DNA from: Antilocapra americana
Taxonomy: Eukaryota > Chordata > Mammalia > Artiodactyla > Antilocapridae
Length of the DNA stretch: 64,000 bases
Direction of reading: 5' to 3'
NCBI GenBank assembly: GCA_007570785.1
Contig: ML660774.1
Coordinates: forward strand, 4,643,433 to 4,707,432
Shown: piece after piece, positions 1 to 12,021 of the stretch
Layout: each line of letters starts with the position of its first letter
Numbering within the stretch: position 1 is the first letter of the stretch
Made by a program: the position numbers and the translations under genes
The notes under the pieces: model-generated
The model's database searches: none
Told to the model about the DNA's origin: nothing
What the model saw: only the letters and a program-made list of their open reading frames with translations

Positions 1-238
1 TTTCTCTGCTTGTATGTATAACATATTAAAATAACATTTTCTATTGGTTGTTAAGCACTTCTTTAATAGGTCAGACAATTATTTCCAGTATTGAGAACTG
101 AATTGTTGATGGATTGAGAAAGATTTTTTTTTCCTTTTTCATGACTTGGGTTGATAATATGAAGATAAGATTTTTATCATCAGCAGAAAATTTACAGTCT
201 TAAAGACAAATATATATTATGTACTGAATAGGATAAAA

Positions 239-304
239 AATTTGACCAGCTTTTTCCGTAAGATGTTATGGAAAACCTGAGCCAACATTTTGGCCAACCC
301 AATA
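239..304. mobile_element. Mariner-type MITE remnant
   Basis: The right end reads ttttggccaacccaata, the terminal inverted repeat of the roughly 80 bp palindromic mariner derivative common in ruminant genomes. It is preceded by the typical centre ccgtaagatgttatgg. The left arm is degraded (tttgaccagctttttc). It has no coding capacity. The same element type sits inside most units of the array at 24.6-58.2 kb, but this copy is independent. Confidence 0.7.
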
Positions 305-1580
305 AGTAATGACCTAACAACAATAGTTTTAAATTAATGACAGGATCCATGGAGGGTAATATGTCTCCTGCTAACTTTGAGTTCTGAGCAAGCCATAAAT
401 GGTTAGGAACTTCTGGGTACAAAACACTGTTTTGATTTATCACAAAATTATTCTTATTTCCTAGAAAACTCCATTTTCAATCTTTGACATTTTGTTATTA
501 CTTGATAACATGTACAGGGAAGCCCTGCTCTGCCCACATGTGAACTATGTGAATTACAGTTCATTTCTGTCTCTTAATTTCTGTATCTTAGTTGGGAAAT
601 TGATACCCTGGGATATATTGATGAAAAAGACTGGGGTCTTGAAAGAGTTGGGGAAAAAATTATTATCTGAAGACTGCCTGCAGGAAGTATGTGTTCAGCA
701 TGGAGAATTCAAGGGGCTGAGGCAGCATGGTCATGCTTTCAGGACTGAGAGACCAGACAGGAAGGTTCTTATCCCAGACTGGGGCTCTGAAATTCACACT
801 TCTCACCACAGATTAGAATGAAGAGAAAGGCAGTCTTTAATCTACTAAAGGAATGAAGTTTCTAATTCTTAGAACAATTGCAGGTGGGTGTTTGAGCCAG
901 CATTCCATAGCCATGGTCACTTTATAGGAATTTCTGAAGTAGCAACCGGAACCATTTGATGGTATAGAAGTGGGTGAGAACTTGGACCCAGCCACCTTGA
1001 AGTTCCCTTCCAAAAGGCTGAGTTCTGCTTTTCTAGGTGATCTGTGCACATCCTTTCTCTCTGTGAACAAACACACTTTGGTCCCCACTCCTGATTGAGT
1101 GGTTTCTGGTCCAGCCTTACCTTTTTCCAAGATAGACTCACTCTTGAATCCTCTGCCTCCAACCTTGGTTCCACCTGCTGGCTCATCTGTGTCCCACAGA
1201 AGTATTTTTTCTCACATCTCTAAAGTTTGGGGAGAGAACAAGCTAAAGTCGAGAAGCGGTCCGGGTGAGCATTTTCCTTTTGCAAAACTGAGACAGCTAT
1301 CGAGGGCTGAGAAGCTGCATGTGTATTGTCTACAGTTACATCACACCAGCCAATGGCACACTATTAAATGCATCTAAATTCCCTGCCTTTCTTTTCAGAA
1401 TCTGTTTACAGAATGATTCCTAAACACAGATGGAGTCTTTTCTGCCTGCACATATTAATTTGTGTTTTTATTTATGTACTTCTGATCTTTGTGATGTTTT
1501 GTCCTATAGCCCAACACCGAGTCATTTTTTATACATGTCCTGTAGAAAGGTGGTGCTTGCCCTGCAGTCAGCTTCACAAA
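305..1580. other. Single-copy noncoding stretch
   Basis: No gene, RNA or recognisable interspersed repeat seen. The open frames here are about 100 codons or shorter, overlap on both strands and show no domain or splice context, so they look like chance frames. Confidence 0.5.
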
Positions 1581-1582
1581 TC

Positions 1583-1584
<2 letters not shown>

Positions 1585-1613
<29 letters not shown>
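1585..1613. repeat. (CA)n microsatellite
   Basis: About 14 uninterrupted CA dinucleotides following tccct and ending at atgcattttt. No SINE body is visible next to it, unlike the CA tract near 11.9-12.0 kb. Probably length-polymorphic. Confidence 0.95.
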
Positions 1614-1789
1614 TGCATTTTTTTATTGTTCTCACATGTTGCTTTACAGCCTGCGTGATTACTGCTTTACAGCACAGCAGATGGGGTTCTTGCATAGCGG
1701 TGAAACAGATGAGATGCTCAAATCGATTGTTTTATCAACAATCAGTTGCAGATAAAAATCATTTTAATGAGAGAAATTAATGGTGTTTG

Positions 1790-2440
1790 CAAACATGATG
1801 TTAATTAAAGAACATTGCTTACGCGTTTTTTTCCCCTCCTCTCCCTTTTTTTTTCCTTTGCACACAATTTTTTGTTACCCCTGACATCTTTCATTATTGA
1901 CTCATGCCCCAAAGAAAAGGCGATTAAAATCTGCTTTTGTTTGATGTAGCTTTTATTGAAGAAAGAAATAGATCTTTCTGAAGCTTCCTGGTGAGATGAA
2001 AGTCTAATTATCTCCACAAATGAAAGGAAAAGCTTTAATTAGGCCTGTGCTGAATCCGCGCGCTGCGAATTTGTGCATTGTGATGGATGGAGCCGGCATC
2101 TCCTCCGTGACTGCCTCTGAAATAATGAAGGAGCAGCGCAGTAGCCCGCTCCCAGGATTCAGCTGGCGGAGCGGAGTCGGGGCACACCTGGGTTGCGAGC
2201 CGGCGCCGGGAGCAGCTGCCACGGGCCATGTTTCAGTGCTGGGCATTCGGCTGTTTTACAGCCTCCCTCTGAGCTTTGATCTCCTTTCAGACAGCAGGGG
2301 TCCTAACAAATCAAGCTTTTCATGTTTCACTCACTTTCCCTCTCTTTCGCTTCCCCATTCACACTCAACTCCAAAGAGGATGGGTAAAATATTGTCTTTT
2401 TCTGAAGCAATTAATGATCAGCAGCTGACATGATTGAAGT
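1790..2440. promoter_or_regulatory. Candidate conserved regulatory element with CpG-containing core
   Basis: An AT-rich shoulder with ATTA/TTAAT motifs (1795-2045) is followed by a block unusually rich in CpG for this window (about 2055-2235, including gcgcgctgcg and gccggcgccggg). A frame stays open from 2020 to 2433 on the plus strand and shorter ones on the minus strand, but no known protein domain is visible and no splice signals frame it. Low repeat content and retained CpG suggest selection or low germline methylation, so an enhancer or small CpG island is plausible. This is inference: conservation cannot be read from one sequence. Confidence 0.3.
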
Positions 2441-5340
2441 GGGTGTTATGCCTTACAAGCAGTATTTTAAGGCTGGCTAGAGGGAGGATGCCAGGGCAAG
2501 GGAGGAGTTCTGGAGCTTTTTCATTGTTTGCTGTGCTGTTGACGATGTGATCGGTTTCACTAATTGTGCACAAGGCTTCATCTGTGCCTCCACTTTTGGG
2601 GAAAAAAATGCTGATACATCCACCCGAGATGAAGGGTGACATTGAAAATTATTTTAAACCACTGATTGTCCCACGGGAGAAAGCTGAAAACACCAAGGAT
2701 GGCCCAATCCCTTATCTTGCCCCTCTTTCCTCATGTCGCATGCAGTTTGGTCTATTTTCGTGTCATCTATCCCGCTGATGCCAGGAAGGTCAAATTTGTC
2801 TGGCACTCTCATTACTGCTGCTAATCAGCTCTTTTCAGTGACTCCAAAAGCACTTCGGACGTAAAGAGTGATGGCTGGGATTATTTCACTTCTTTTGGCC
2901 AGGGTTAAAAGAGAAGTCAGGAAGAGAGAAATGATAACAGAAATTGATCAGCATCTATGGGGACTCTAACTTCCCCCTGCCACTTGCCCTTCTTTGAATA
3001 GCAATTTCCTGGGATGGAAGAAAGTTACATTTATTTCAAAGGTAATAAAAGCAATAATAATAGTTAATCAAGCTCTCCACTCAAAAATAGAGGAAAAAAA
3101 TGAAATTTTGCTGGGAACACAGAACTTTCACATACTCTTGAGTAAGGAGGTAAACTTTAGATCTTTGTGATCTAAAGAAATCCTAGCTCTTGACAACCTT
3201 CTCTGTTTTATAGAGGTCAAGATCGGGCAATAAAGTTGTTCAGTGAGTGGAATACACTCGAATTAACTGAGACAGTTACTGAGGAGGGGTCTGACTTGTT
3301 CTGTGGGATGGAAAATTTGAAATGAGTGCTTTCTTGAGTGGAGTTTGAAGTTTATGAAATTTAGTCTTTAGAGCTGAAGCATCATTCCTATGTTTCAAAA
3401 AAAAAAATCATGTTTGGTAATTCTTAGATCTCTCGACAATGCTTTGGACCTCCCTCACTCTCTGTTCCCTTCTTGTCTCTAAATGTTTCCCTCATTTAGA
3501 GAAAGCTTTACAGCCTGGGCATATCACTGCTGTTTACAGATTTCACCCACAGGACTGACCTTCTTGCAGGTGGTTGTCACCCAGCAGGAGAGTCTTATTA
3601 AGGTCACAATATAAAATCAGAAGGTCTGAAACAGAACTTGACAGCTGCCTTGCTCTCAGTCCGTTTGGAAGAGATGTCACTTTTGGTCAAAACAGTGCAG
3701 AAAAGGGGAAGGAATTCACCAAGCCGCTAAGGGTGAGCGATCCCTAGACAAAGTTGACACAAATTAGGAAAGAGTGGGTGCAATCAAGTAGTTCACTCAG
3801 CAGCACATGTGACTTCTCAAGCCCAGTCCTTTTCCTGAAATCAGGAATATGGGGAAGGCTAGGGACTGGTAAGTCTATAATTTATTTTGTTGGAGTAGAT
3901 CATCAGAGTAAGTTGGGAAAATAAAACCAAATGCCAAAGAATAGATGCCAGCATACCCCCCAATTAAGTGCTCACTTTCCTCCTTTCAGGCTTTATCTGA
4001 GTCAGTAGTCAAGTTCACGCTTTGGAGCTCAACACCCTCTCCTCCATATGCAAGTCCAATGTTGGTGTAAGTGCCTTATGTGGGAGTGTATACAATGCTT
4101 AACAGGAAGTGGAAATAGTGACACAGAGGTATCGCTGTTTATTGGTAGTTAACTTTCACAGCTGAAAATATCTTAAATTATATGTTCTCTCCTTTTTATG
4201 TAAGGCCACTTTATGCCAAAGTCAGGCTTAAAACCCTTTAAACGTGTAGGAAAAGTAATCTGAAGTACAAACAGGAGGAGAAAAATCCTTTAAGAGAGTC
4301 CCCTACTGTCCCCAGAGCTTTGTACAATGTTCTGCTTCGTCCACCCACCAGTTCTCCAGAGAAATGAAAATATTTTGTGATGGTCACTTCAAAATATATA
4401 AACTTTTACTAAACAAACAAGTAAAATCTATTAAAGATAGACAAATTACAATTACTTGAAAAATGTTATTTTTAAAATACTCATTGAGTATTCAAATGAC
4501 TGATAAATTCACATTTACAGAAGCAAGCACATAAATAAGTAAATGCATGTATAAAAAGCTTCAGAATGCAAAAAAAAAATATATGAATGAATAACCCAGA
4601 GTAAAATACGTATAATAGTCTGGAAGTGAGGAGAGAGAATTTCTGTTTTTAAAGAACCCCTTAAAATGTATCTCAGATGAGAGGGTGAAGAGCAGATGTG
4701 GGAGAATGCATTCATCGTAGCTCGCAGTCTGCGTACAATGACCACAGCTCTCCCAGGCCAGGGAGGATGCTAAGACCTCAGAGACCAGCATGCCTGACCC
4801 TCATGTGGGCAACTTCATTGTACCTTTATCATCTAGGAAGTGGGGGTTCCAGAACACCTCCCATCCTGGCTAGTATTATGATGCTTTAAAACCATTAACC
4901 TCTTGTAATGGCTAAGTGCAAGTTTCTTGATTACATTTGCAGGGACTGCTGTGGGCAGGGGGGAGTCAAGGGGTTCTGAAGTGGAGGACCTTGGGCAGCC
5001 TGTGGGTCAGAACTTGAGGGGGTGGCGTCCAGCAAGCAAGCCTAGGATGTGGCAGAGACAAAATTGGCTTAAAGTCTGTTATTGCCCATTCCTGGCTAAG
5101 CAGTGAGCCACTGCCTCTGGGAGTCGGCTCTGGGTACCAAGGGGTCCATGGCCATTAAGTGGCCTCTCCATTGGCTTCAGCACAGAGCACTCTCCGTGCA
5201 GCCCAGTCCTGATGACGCACGGCTCACAGACACCCTCTGAAGCCAGTGGCCCAGCCACGAAAGCTCCTTTTGGTGCATGGTGGCCCCTGCTGGGTTCTGT
5301 TGGGGAGGAAGACATTTTCATCCTTCCTTCTAGGTGCTTC
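2441..5340. other. Single-copy noncoding stretch
   Basis: No gene or clear transposable element recognised. Contains short A-runs (3398-3408, 4568-4577) and ordinary AT-rich sequence. Confidence 0.45.
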
Positions 5341-6180
5341 TGTCCAAGCAAAGAATTAAACTGACAGGAAACAGATTAACAGGAGAAAAATCTAAAGGAA
5401 GTTTATGTGTGCATAGCTGAGACCTAGAAAAACTGAGTGAATCACCAAAATGGCGTAAACTCTCACCTTAAAACCACCCTCAGCCAAAGACAAGGACGTC
5501 GAGAGCAGGAGTTTGGGACTTTGAAGGGGAGGAAGACAGTGGACACAGGGAAGGAAAAGCAAATGTTTTGTAAACACGTATTTGCTGGGCCAGGCGGAGA
5601 CAGGGAGACCCAGAGAAAAATTTTAACAGACTTTGAAGGGTTCCTACGTGTTCACACATCCTGTTCCTACAGGTATTGAGCGATCCATAGCGATGACTTC
5701 CTTTCTGAACAGGTCCTCTGTCTACATTCTTTAGGCAGTTGGCATGTGTGTGTACGTGCTAAGACACCTCAGTTGTGTCCGACTCTCTGTGACCCCAAGG
5801 ACTGTAGCCCACCAGGCTCCTCTGTCCGTGGGATTCTACAGGCAAGAGTACTGGAATGGGTTGCCACGCCCTTCTCCATAGGCAGCTGGGGGGAAATCAA
5901 AGATTCTTCCACGTCTTTGGGCCTTGATTGTTTTCAGTTGGAAATAACCCACATGGCAGAGAGACCTTTTGGGGTGGCAACTTTTACTCCCCTACCTACA
6001 CTTTGCTCCTTCAGCACTCTCTACCCGCCATTTCTACTGGAACCACTATTCTGTACTGCTAATGTTTGCCTAATGTTTCTCTTGGAGAAGAATCTCCCTC
6101 GTTCCCTTAAGGCTAAGGACTGTATTATTATCTCTGTGTCCCCAAGAGGAAGTATGTGCAGTAGTTGAGAAGTGCCAGCA
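5341..6180. repeat. Possible old interspersed repeat split by a SINE
   Basis: The sequence on both sides of the SINE at 5743-5878 (aacagattaacaggagaaa near 5370; ggggtggcaacttttactcc near 5972) resembles, from memory, a mammal-wide repeat that I cannot assign to a family. An open frame at 5746-6168 runs through the SINE into this sequence and is not a gene: its first part is antisense Bov-tA. Confidence 0.3.
5743..5878 (-). mobile_element. Bov-tA SINE (partial)
   Basis: Shows the antisense SINE text gtgtccgactct, gactgtagcccaccaggctc and caggcaagagtactgg. The element is oriented minus: its tRNA-derived head would lie to the right but is missing. Flanked by near-identical duplications taggcagttgg (5732-5742) and taggcagctgg (5879-5889), which pin the insertion boundaries. 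Confidence 0.9.
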
Positions 6181-8635
6181 GTGGAAGCAGATGCCTTTTG
6201 GTTTTCTTAAAAAGCAAATGGCACGCAAGAGTGAAGGAAGGCATGGAATTGATGTATCTTTATAGCATAAAGTGTGTATTTATGAATTTATTATGACTCA
6301 GACCTTCGTACTGTCCGGTGGTTCAGCCATAGTTTCCTCCCTTCTGTTTCAATAGGAAAGTTCACTTCTTTATAGGAAAAGTTCAATGCTTATAAACATC
6401 TAAACTTGACTTCTTGGCTAAACCCTTTATCACACAGGCTCCTAGACTTCCACCTACATTTGAAACCAGGACATATTTCTGCTGTAGAGTCTATGAACCT
6501 GCTTATCTATTGCACTTAAAAGTGTTTTCATAGGAAACAACCAAACATAAATAATAAATAGTGAAGTACTTTTTATTCCTCCATCAGGGTGTTAATTTGC
6601 CCTCTGGTTCCTATATAATATATCAGGTGCCTGAGTCCAGACTCATTTAGATTAGAAATAGCCCAGAATGTGGATGATACACGTATTTATCATGTTGATT
6701 TATTAAGGAGCAGCTGTAGAATGATGCTAATTAAGTGACTATGCTTTCTTTTTGAGACTATATTTAGTTTTGGAACAGGCAGAAATGGAAGGAAACAAGT
6801 AGGCAGGAGTATTTGATTACATTAAATCTCTATTTTAAAGGAAAAAAGTTGTCCGCTTACATTTTTTCCTGCAACTTAACATCTTTCAGGAGGACATTAC
6901 CATGGTTTACAAAAAGTTGCATAACATCAAGATTTCTCTAAAACATCTCTGCAACATTTTTACCCCCAGTTTGAATCATTTAGTCAGTTGTTAGTGGGTG
7001 TCTTAAGCTTGCTGAGCTGAGCTTGGTTTACAGGGTTCCTACGGCCAAATTCTCAATCATACATCATTTTTTTTTAATTGGGTGAGATAAAATTACACAC
7101 AAGGCAAATATAAGCATATACTATAGGCTTTAAAAATATTATGATTCTTCAGACTTTCTGTCGAAACTACACATTCTACCTTAACTGTTGAGAAGCAGAG
7201 TAACTATAACTAAATTTTAGACAAAACAAACAAAAATTAGCCAGAGCCCTCAGAGTTTAAAGTCAGTTTCTTTAATAACACAACCTAGAAAATTCAAATA
7301 AAAGCAAACATTATTCCTTTGGATTGGTCATGATAAAAAAATGCATCTGTGAAATAAAATAGTTTCAAGAAGTTTTCAGTAGGTAAATCTCATAAACCTA
7401 ATAAGAATAGGACAGGTTTTCATGGAAAACTCCTGGCCTAATAAAACAAAAACACAATCAATAACCTGAAGTCTCAGTTTCCACACTACCTACAAAATGA
7501 AATACCAAACCAAAAAAAAAAAGAAAAAGCTTACATACAAAGTAAAACTTCACATAAGTACAGAATAGACAAGTTTTAATAGAATGTTCTCCCTGCATAT
7601 TTTTCATATCACATTGCATACTTTCTTTTTCCTGTATTTGTTCCCACTTAAATTTCATCTTCTTTAAACGTAAGTCCAACAATCTTCAAACTGGCCAAAT
7701 TAGTTGGTAGTACAGAGCATAGCATTAAATAAGCTTTTATCCCCCCTTGCTTTTTAGAAAATTCTGCAAAAACAATGACTTTTTAAAGTTTACTAGAAAA
7801 TTATTTTCAGAATCAGCTAGGAGATTTATAGAAACATTTAAAAACAAGTGTAATCAAGAAATACCACCAGTACACCAGCGGTAATCCTGTCAACCCTTAG
7901 TAAGTAATATGCCCTTCAGCTGAAACATGAAACAAGAAATCAGATTTTGGAAAATGGTAAACACTCTTACTACTTTAAAAACTTGACCCAGATAAGGTTC
8001 TTGAAAATGAAGGTTTGACTCTCATTTTCAACTCAGTCCATTTCTGGAGCAGTGGTGTATGTTCCTAGGAGGATACAGGATTTTTAACTCCATTTTTGAA
8101 ACTGTAGTAGCAGAGTCTTTTTTAGAGCTCTGGTTCACTGACTTACTCTGTGCTTACCTTATTATTATCATATTAAAAGTTCCGGATTTAGAGGAAAGGT
8201 CGTATATTCAAAGCTTTCACGTCTTTCTTCAGCTTAGTTGAATCTGTACTTTTGCGTGAATCCTTTGACAGAAAAAATGAAACAGTTGCAAACAGTTATA
8301 CTGTTCTCCTGAATTAAAAAGAAACAAATTTTCTATCTATGGAATGGTTTGCATTAGACCACTTAGCTTTGCAGAAATTTGTGAGAAGACAATGGCTTTG
8401 AAGTTGCACAAAGTGTAATACTTCAAAAGGCAGTGTCTTGGGTGGCATGTGTACTTGTGTTGGGGGCAAGGTGGGGCTTCCAGACAGATCTGTCTCCTCT
8501 GGAGTGTCAGGCATGACTGCCATTGATGACTCAGTCCTGTCACCATAATGGAATCTAAGAAAGCAATAAGACAGTCTACTTAGAAAGGCTAAAACACACT
8601 TTAGAGTATGAATTAAAGGGATTGACTATACATTC
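6181..8635. other. Single-copy noncoding stretch
   Basis: No gene identified. AT-rich, with poly-T (7067-7076) and poly-A (7513-7523) runs. On the minus strand 7080-8560 has the texture of a 3' UTR, with a short open frame at 8314-8523, but I could not match it to a gene. Confidence 0.4.
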
Positions 8636-8639
8636 TTAC

Positions 8640-9110
8640 ATTTACTAATGCAAAGCCCATTGCCTGGTAGATACTATGGAGGTAAAGATTGGATACTGAA
8701 TAAAAGTTCCAGGCAGCCAAATTTCCTACATATTATGACACTACCTGGAACAGACTTGGGAGACAGATCTTGGTTATTCCCATTTCATAGATCAGGTAAA
8801 GTTGCACCAGTGGTGAGGAGCCCTCCTCCCAATGCAGGAGATATAAGAGATGCAGGTTCGATCCCGGGGTTGGGAAGATCCCCTGGAGGAGGAAATGGCA
8901 ACCCACTCCACTATTCTTGCCTGGAGAATCCCAGAACAGAGGAGCCTGGCAGGCTACAGTCCATGTGGTCACAAAGAGTACACATGACTTAGCACGCATG
9001 CGTGACTGAAATCAAGAGGTAAAGTGTACTCCCCAAGGACACAGACCATTAATAAGTGGTGGAGCCGAGGCGGAAATCCAAGTCAGCTTTTCATTAAAAC
9101 CAGCACTTGT
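8640..9110 (+). mobile_element. MIR SINE, interrupted by Bov-tA
   Basis: Reads cccatttcatagatcaggtaaag up to 8801, then resumes after the younger SINE with gaggtaaagtgtactcccc and aataagtggtggagccgagg. These are hallmarks of the MIR core (bases counted, threshold lowered for age). It is an ancient mammal-wide element. Confidence 0.75.
8803..9016 (+). mobile_element. Bov-tA SINE inserted in MIR
   Basis: Contains the tRNA-like B box ggttcgatccc and the motifs gggaagatcccctgg, gcctggagaatccc and ggctacagtccatg. Flanked by aggtaaagt at 8794-8802 and 9017-9025, a 9 bp target-site duplication that splits the host MIR cleanly. The head is diverged. Confidence 0.92.
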
Positions 9111-9204
9111 TTAATAGTCTGACCGTTTCATAAGCATGGCTCTAAATAAGCAACTAAATATAATATGTGGTGGGGCTGAGACATGAAGTCCCAGTGCATG
9201 AGAA

Positions 9205-9960
9205 TTCTTAATTTTTATTTTATATTACAGTTGATTTACAGTGTTTTGTTAGTTTGAGGCATACAGCAAAGTGATTCAGTTATACATACACACATATCCA
9301 TTCTTTTTCAGACTCTTTTCCCTTATAGGTTATTACAGAATACTGAGCAGAGCTCCCTATGCTATACAGTAGGTACTTGCTGATTTTCTATTTTATTTAT
9401 AGAAGTGTGCATATGTTAGTCCCAAACTCCAGATTTATACCCCGCCCCCAACCTTTCCTCTTTGGCAACCATAAGTTTGTTTTTGAAGTCTGAGAGCCAG
9501 TTTCCCTTTTATAAATAAGTTCATTTCTATCAATGTTTTTTTTAGATTTCACATATAACTGATATCACAGGGTATTTGTCTTTCTCTAACTTACTTATAT
9601 GATAATGTCTAGGTCCATCCATGTTGTTGCAAATGACATTATTTCATCCTTCCTTTAATGGCTGAGTAATATTCTATTCTGCATACATACCACATCTTCT
9701 TTATCCATTCCTCTCTTGATGGACATCTAGGTTACTTCTGTGTCTCAGCTACTTATGTAGTCCTGCAGTAAACATTGGGATGGATGTATCTAATTATGGT
9801 TTTCTATGAGTATATGTCCAGAAGTGGGACTGCCGCATCATATGGCTATCTGACAGTGATGAGGGAATTGCTTCTCTTCTCTGTGGCAGGTATTTTTATA
9901 CTTGCCTGGCCAACATTCCACTGTGGTTTTATCTTTGTCCTTGCCACAGCAACAGGTTGG
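9205..9960 (-). mobile_element. L1 3' fragment (old, minus strand)
   Basis: Antisense L1 3' UTR and ORF2 end: ttgatttacagtgttttgtt, gctatacagtaggta, ggctgagtaatattctattc and tggacatctaggttac. The left end starts in a T-rich tract (complement of the tail). Multiple stops and indels; a dead copy. Confidence 0.9.
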
Positions 9961-10214
9961 GGCTGGAATTGTCCCTTCTTGCATTACAATTTATATCAAT
10001 AACTGCACACCACTCTCTTTCTTATTTGCTCAGTGCCCACACTTAAAGCAGGATGTTTCTAGCAGGTGTACTTCTAGGTGTACTTCCAATAAGCTTTGGA
10101 AATATTTGTCACTAAGAAGCTAGGAATGACCCATCTGCTCTCAGTTTCTTTTTCCTTATTTTCTGTTTTCTGCCTCTCATGTTCTGTCCCTACAGAAATG
10201 GCAAAAAGGGGCTA
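9961..10214. other. Unassigned spacer between two L1 fragments
   Basis: No element recognised with confidence. It may be diverged L1 sequence or unique DNA. Confidence 0.3.
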
Positions 10215-11150
10215 TTTTCCTTAGGTTTGTTGAGACATGTAATGAACATATACAATGTATTAGTTTTAGGTGTACATCATGATTTGATATGTTTATGTTG
10301 AAAAATGATGACCACATAAGGTTAGTTAACACCCAACACCTAATGATAAAGTTTTATTTTCTTATGATGAGAACTTTTAAGATCTTCTATATAGTATTAT
10401 GAACTTCAGTCACCCAGTACATTACAGTCCCTTAAACTTTGTTTTATACTGAAAGTTTGTACCTTTTGACTGCCTTCACCCACTTTGCCCAACTTCTTAT
10501 CTCCTAACTCTGGCAACCAGTGACCTGTATTCATGAGCTCAGTTTTTTAGATTCCACATATAAGTGAGAATATAATTAATTTGGTATTGTCTTTTTCTGT
10601 TTGGTTTGTATCATTTAGAATAATGCACCCAAGTTTCATTGATATCTTTGCAAATGGCAGAATTTCCTTTTTATGGCTGAATAATATTCCAGTATGGAGC
10701 CATTAATATAATATTTTCTTTAATCCATTGAAGGACACTTAGGTTATTTCCATGTCTTGGCTGTCATAAACAATGCTGCAATAAACAAGGGGATGCAGAT
10801 CTTACTTTGAGATGATGATTTCATTTCTTTCAGATAGATAGCCAGAAATAGAAATGCTGGATCATGTGGTAGTTATATTTTTAATATTTTGAGAAACCTT
10901 CACTTTGTTTTCTGTAGTGGTTGCACTGGTTTACATTTCCACTAATAATGCATGAAGTTTCCCTTTTCTCCGCACCCACACCAGTACTTGTTAACTCTTG
11001 TCTTTTTGGTAATAGCCACTCTAACAGGAGTGAGATGATATCTCCTGGTGGTTTTTGATCTGCATTTCCCTAATGATGAGTGACATTGAGCATCTCTTCA
11101 TATGATTGTTGGCAATCTCTCTCTTTTCTGGAAAAAAATGTCTGTTCAGT
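10215..11150 (-). mobile_element. Second L1 3' fragment (minus strand)
   Basis: Starts again at the L1 3' end (gaacatatacaatgtattag, gtgtacatcatgatttgata) and runs into ORF2 (ggctgaataatattccagta, gagtgagatgatatctcctgg). It repeats the content of 9205-9960, so it is a separate L1 copy of different subfamily and age, not a continuation. Coding frames are broken. Confidence 0.9.
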
Positions 11151-11710
11151 TTCTCTGCCCCAAAAGGGAACTTTAAAATGTACTCACAGATTGTGGTTGA
11201 GGTTGAAAATAGATATCTCCGATTACCCTTTAAATACACATGGCAAGGGACCCCTGCTGTAACACTCCCCAGTACCCCTTTCTCTGCAGTAAATCAGTGG
11301 TTTTAGACATCTCCATGTCCTTTTCCTTGTCTGTTAGCTTAAATGGTGATGAGAAATTATTCTGAACCCTGTAAAGAGAGAGTTAAGTTTAAGGCAGTCA
11401 TTACATAGTTACAAAGAGCCTCTCCAGCTCTTTCTCTACACTGTTGAAGGCTCCATGTCTCCCCGGTCAGTGCTCACAGATCTTAAGGAGATCTGAAACT
11501 GTGAAAGTTCATCAATTCTAGAGCATTCTGAGGACAATTTATCAGGTCCCAGGCCAAACAAGGCAGGCTGGGCACCAGGCAACATGAACCTCAGGGTGTC
11601 TGCTTATAGCTTAGAGAAATCTTACTTGCTCCTTGGTGCCAAGAGTAACCAACATACTTAAACTGGATATGCCACATCCCCTGCTATCTCTGAGTGTGTG
11701 CAGCCTCTAC
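11151..11710. other. Single-copy noncoding stretch
   Basis: Nothing recognisable; no gene supported. Confidence 0.45.
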
Positions 11711-11721
11711 AGATTTCTTCA

Positions 11722-11918
11722 GGGCTTCTCAGACTGCACTAGCGGTAAAGAATTCACCTGGCGATGCAGGAGACGCAGGTTAGATCCCTGGGTGAGGAAG
11801 ACCCCCTGGAGAATGAAATGGCAACCCACTCCAGTATTCTTGCTTGAGAAGTCCCATGGACAGAAGAGACTGGTGGGCTGCAGTCCATGGGGTTGCTAAG
11901 AGTCCGACATGACTAAGC
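11722..11918 (+). mobile_element. Bov-tA SINE with microsatellite tail
   Basis: A near-complete element: head gggcttctcagactgcac, B box ggttagatccc, body ggcaacccactccagtattc, end gagtccgacatgactaagc. The flanking duplication agatttcttca (11711-11721) and aggtttcttca (12011-12021), one mismatch, encloses both the SINE and the CA tract. The microsatellite therefore derives from the SINE tail. Confidence 0.95.
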
Positions 11919-11958
11919 ACGCACGCATGCACACACGCACACACACACACGCATGCAC

Positions 11959-12010
<52 letters not shown>
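11919..12010. repeat. (CA)n microsatellite at SINE 3' end
   Basis: An imperfect section (gcacgcatgcacacacgcac) followed by about 25 uninterrupted CA repeats. It replaces the usual short SINE tail and lies inside the target-site duplication of the preceding Bov-tA. Confidence 0.97.
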
Positions 12011-12014
<4 letters not shown>

Positions 12015-12021
12015 TTCTTCA

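Noticed and set aside
2020..2433. 137-codon open frame on the plus strand as a gene
   Set aside because: No recognisable domain, no splice framing, and the frame overlaps a CpG-rich block where stop codons are naturally sparse.
5746..6168. 140-codon frame with cysteine/proline-rich start
   Set aside because: Its first third is translated antisense Bov-tA SINE.
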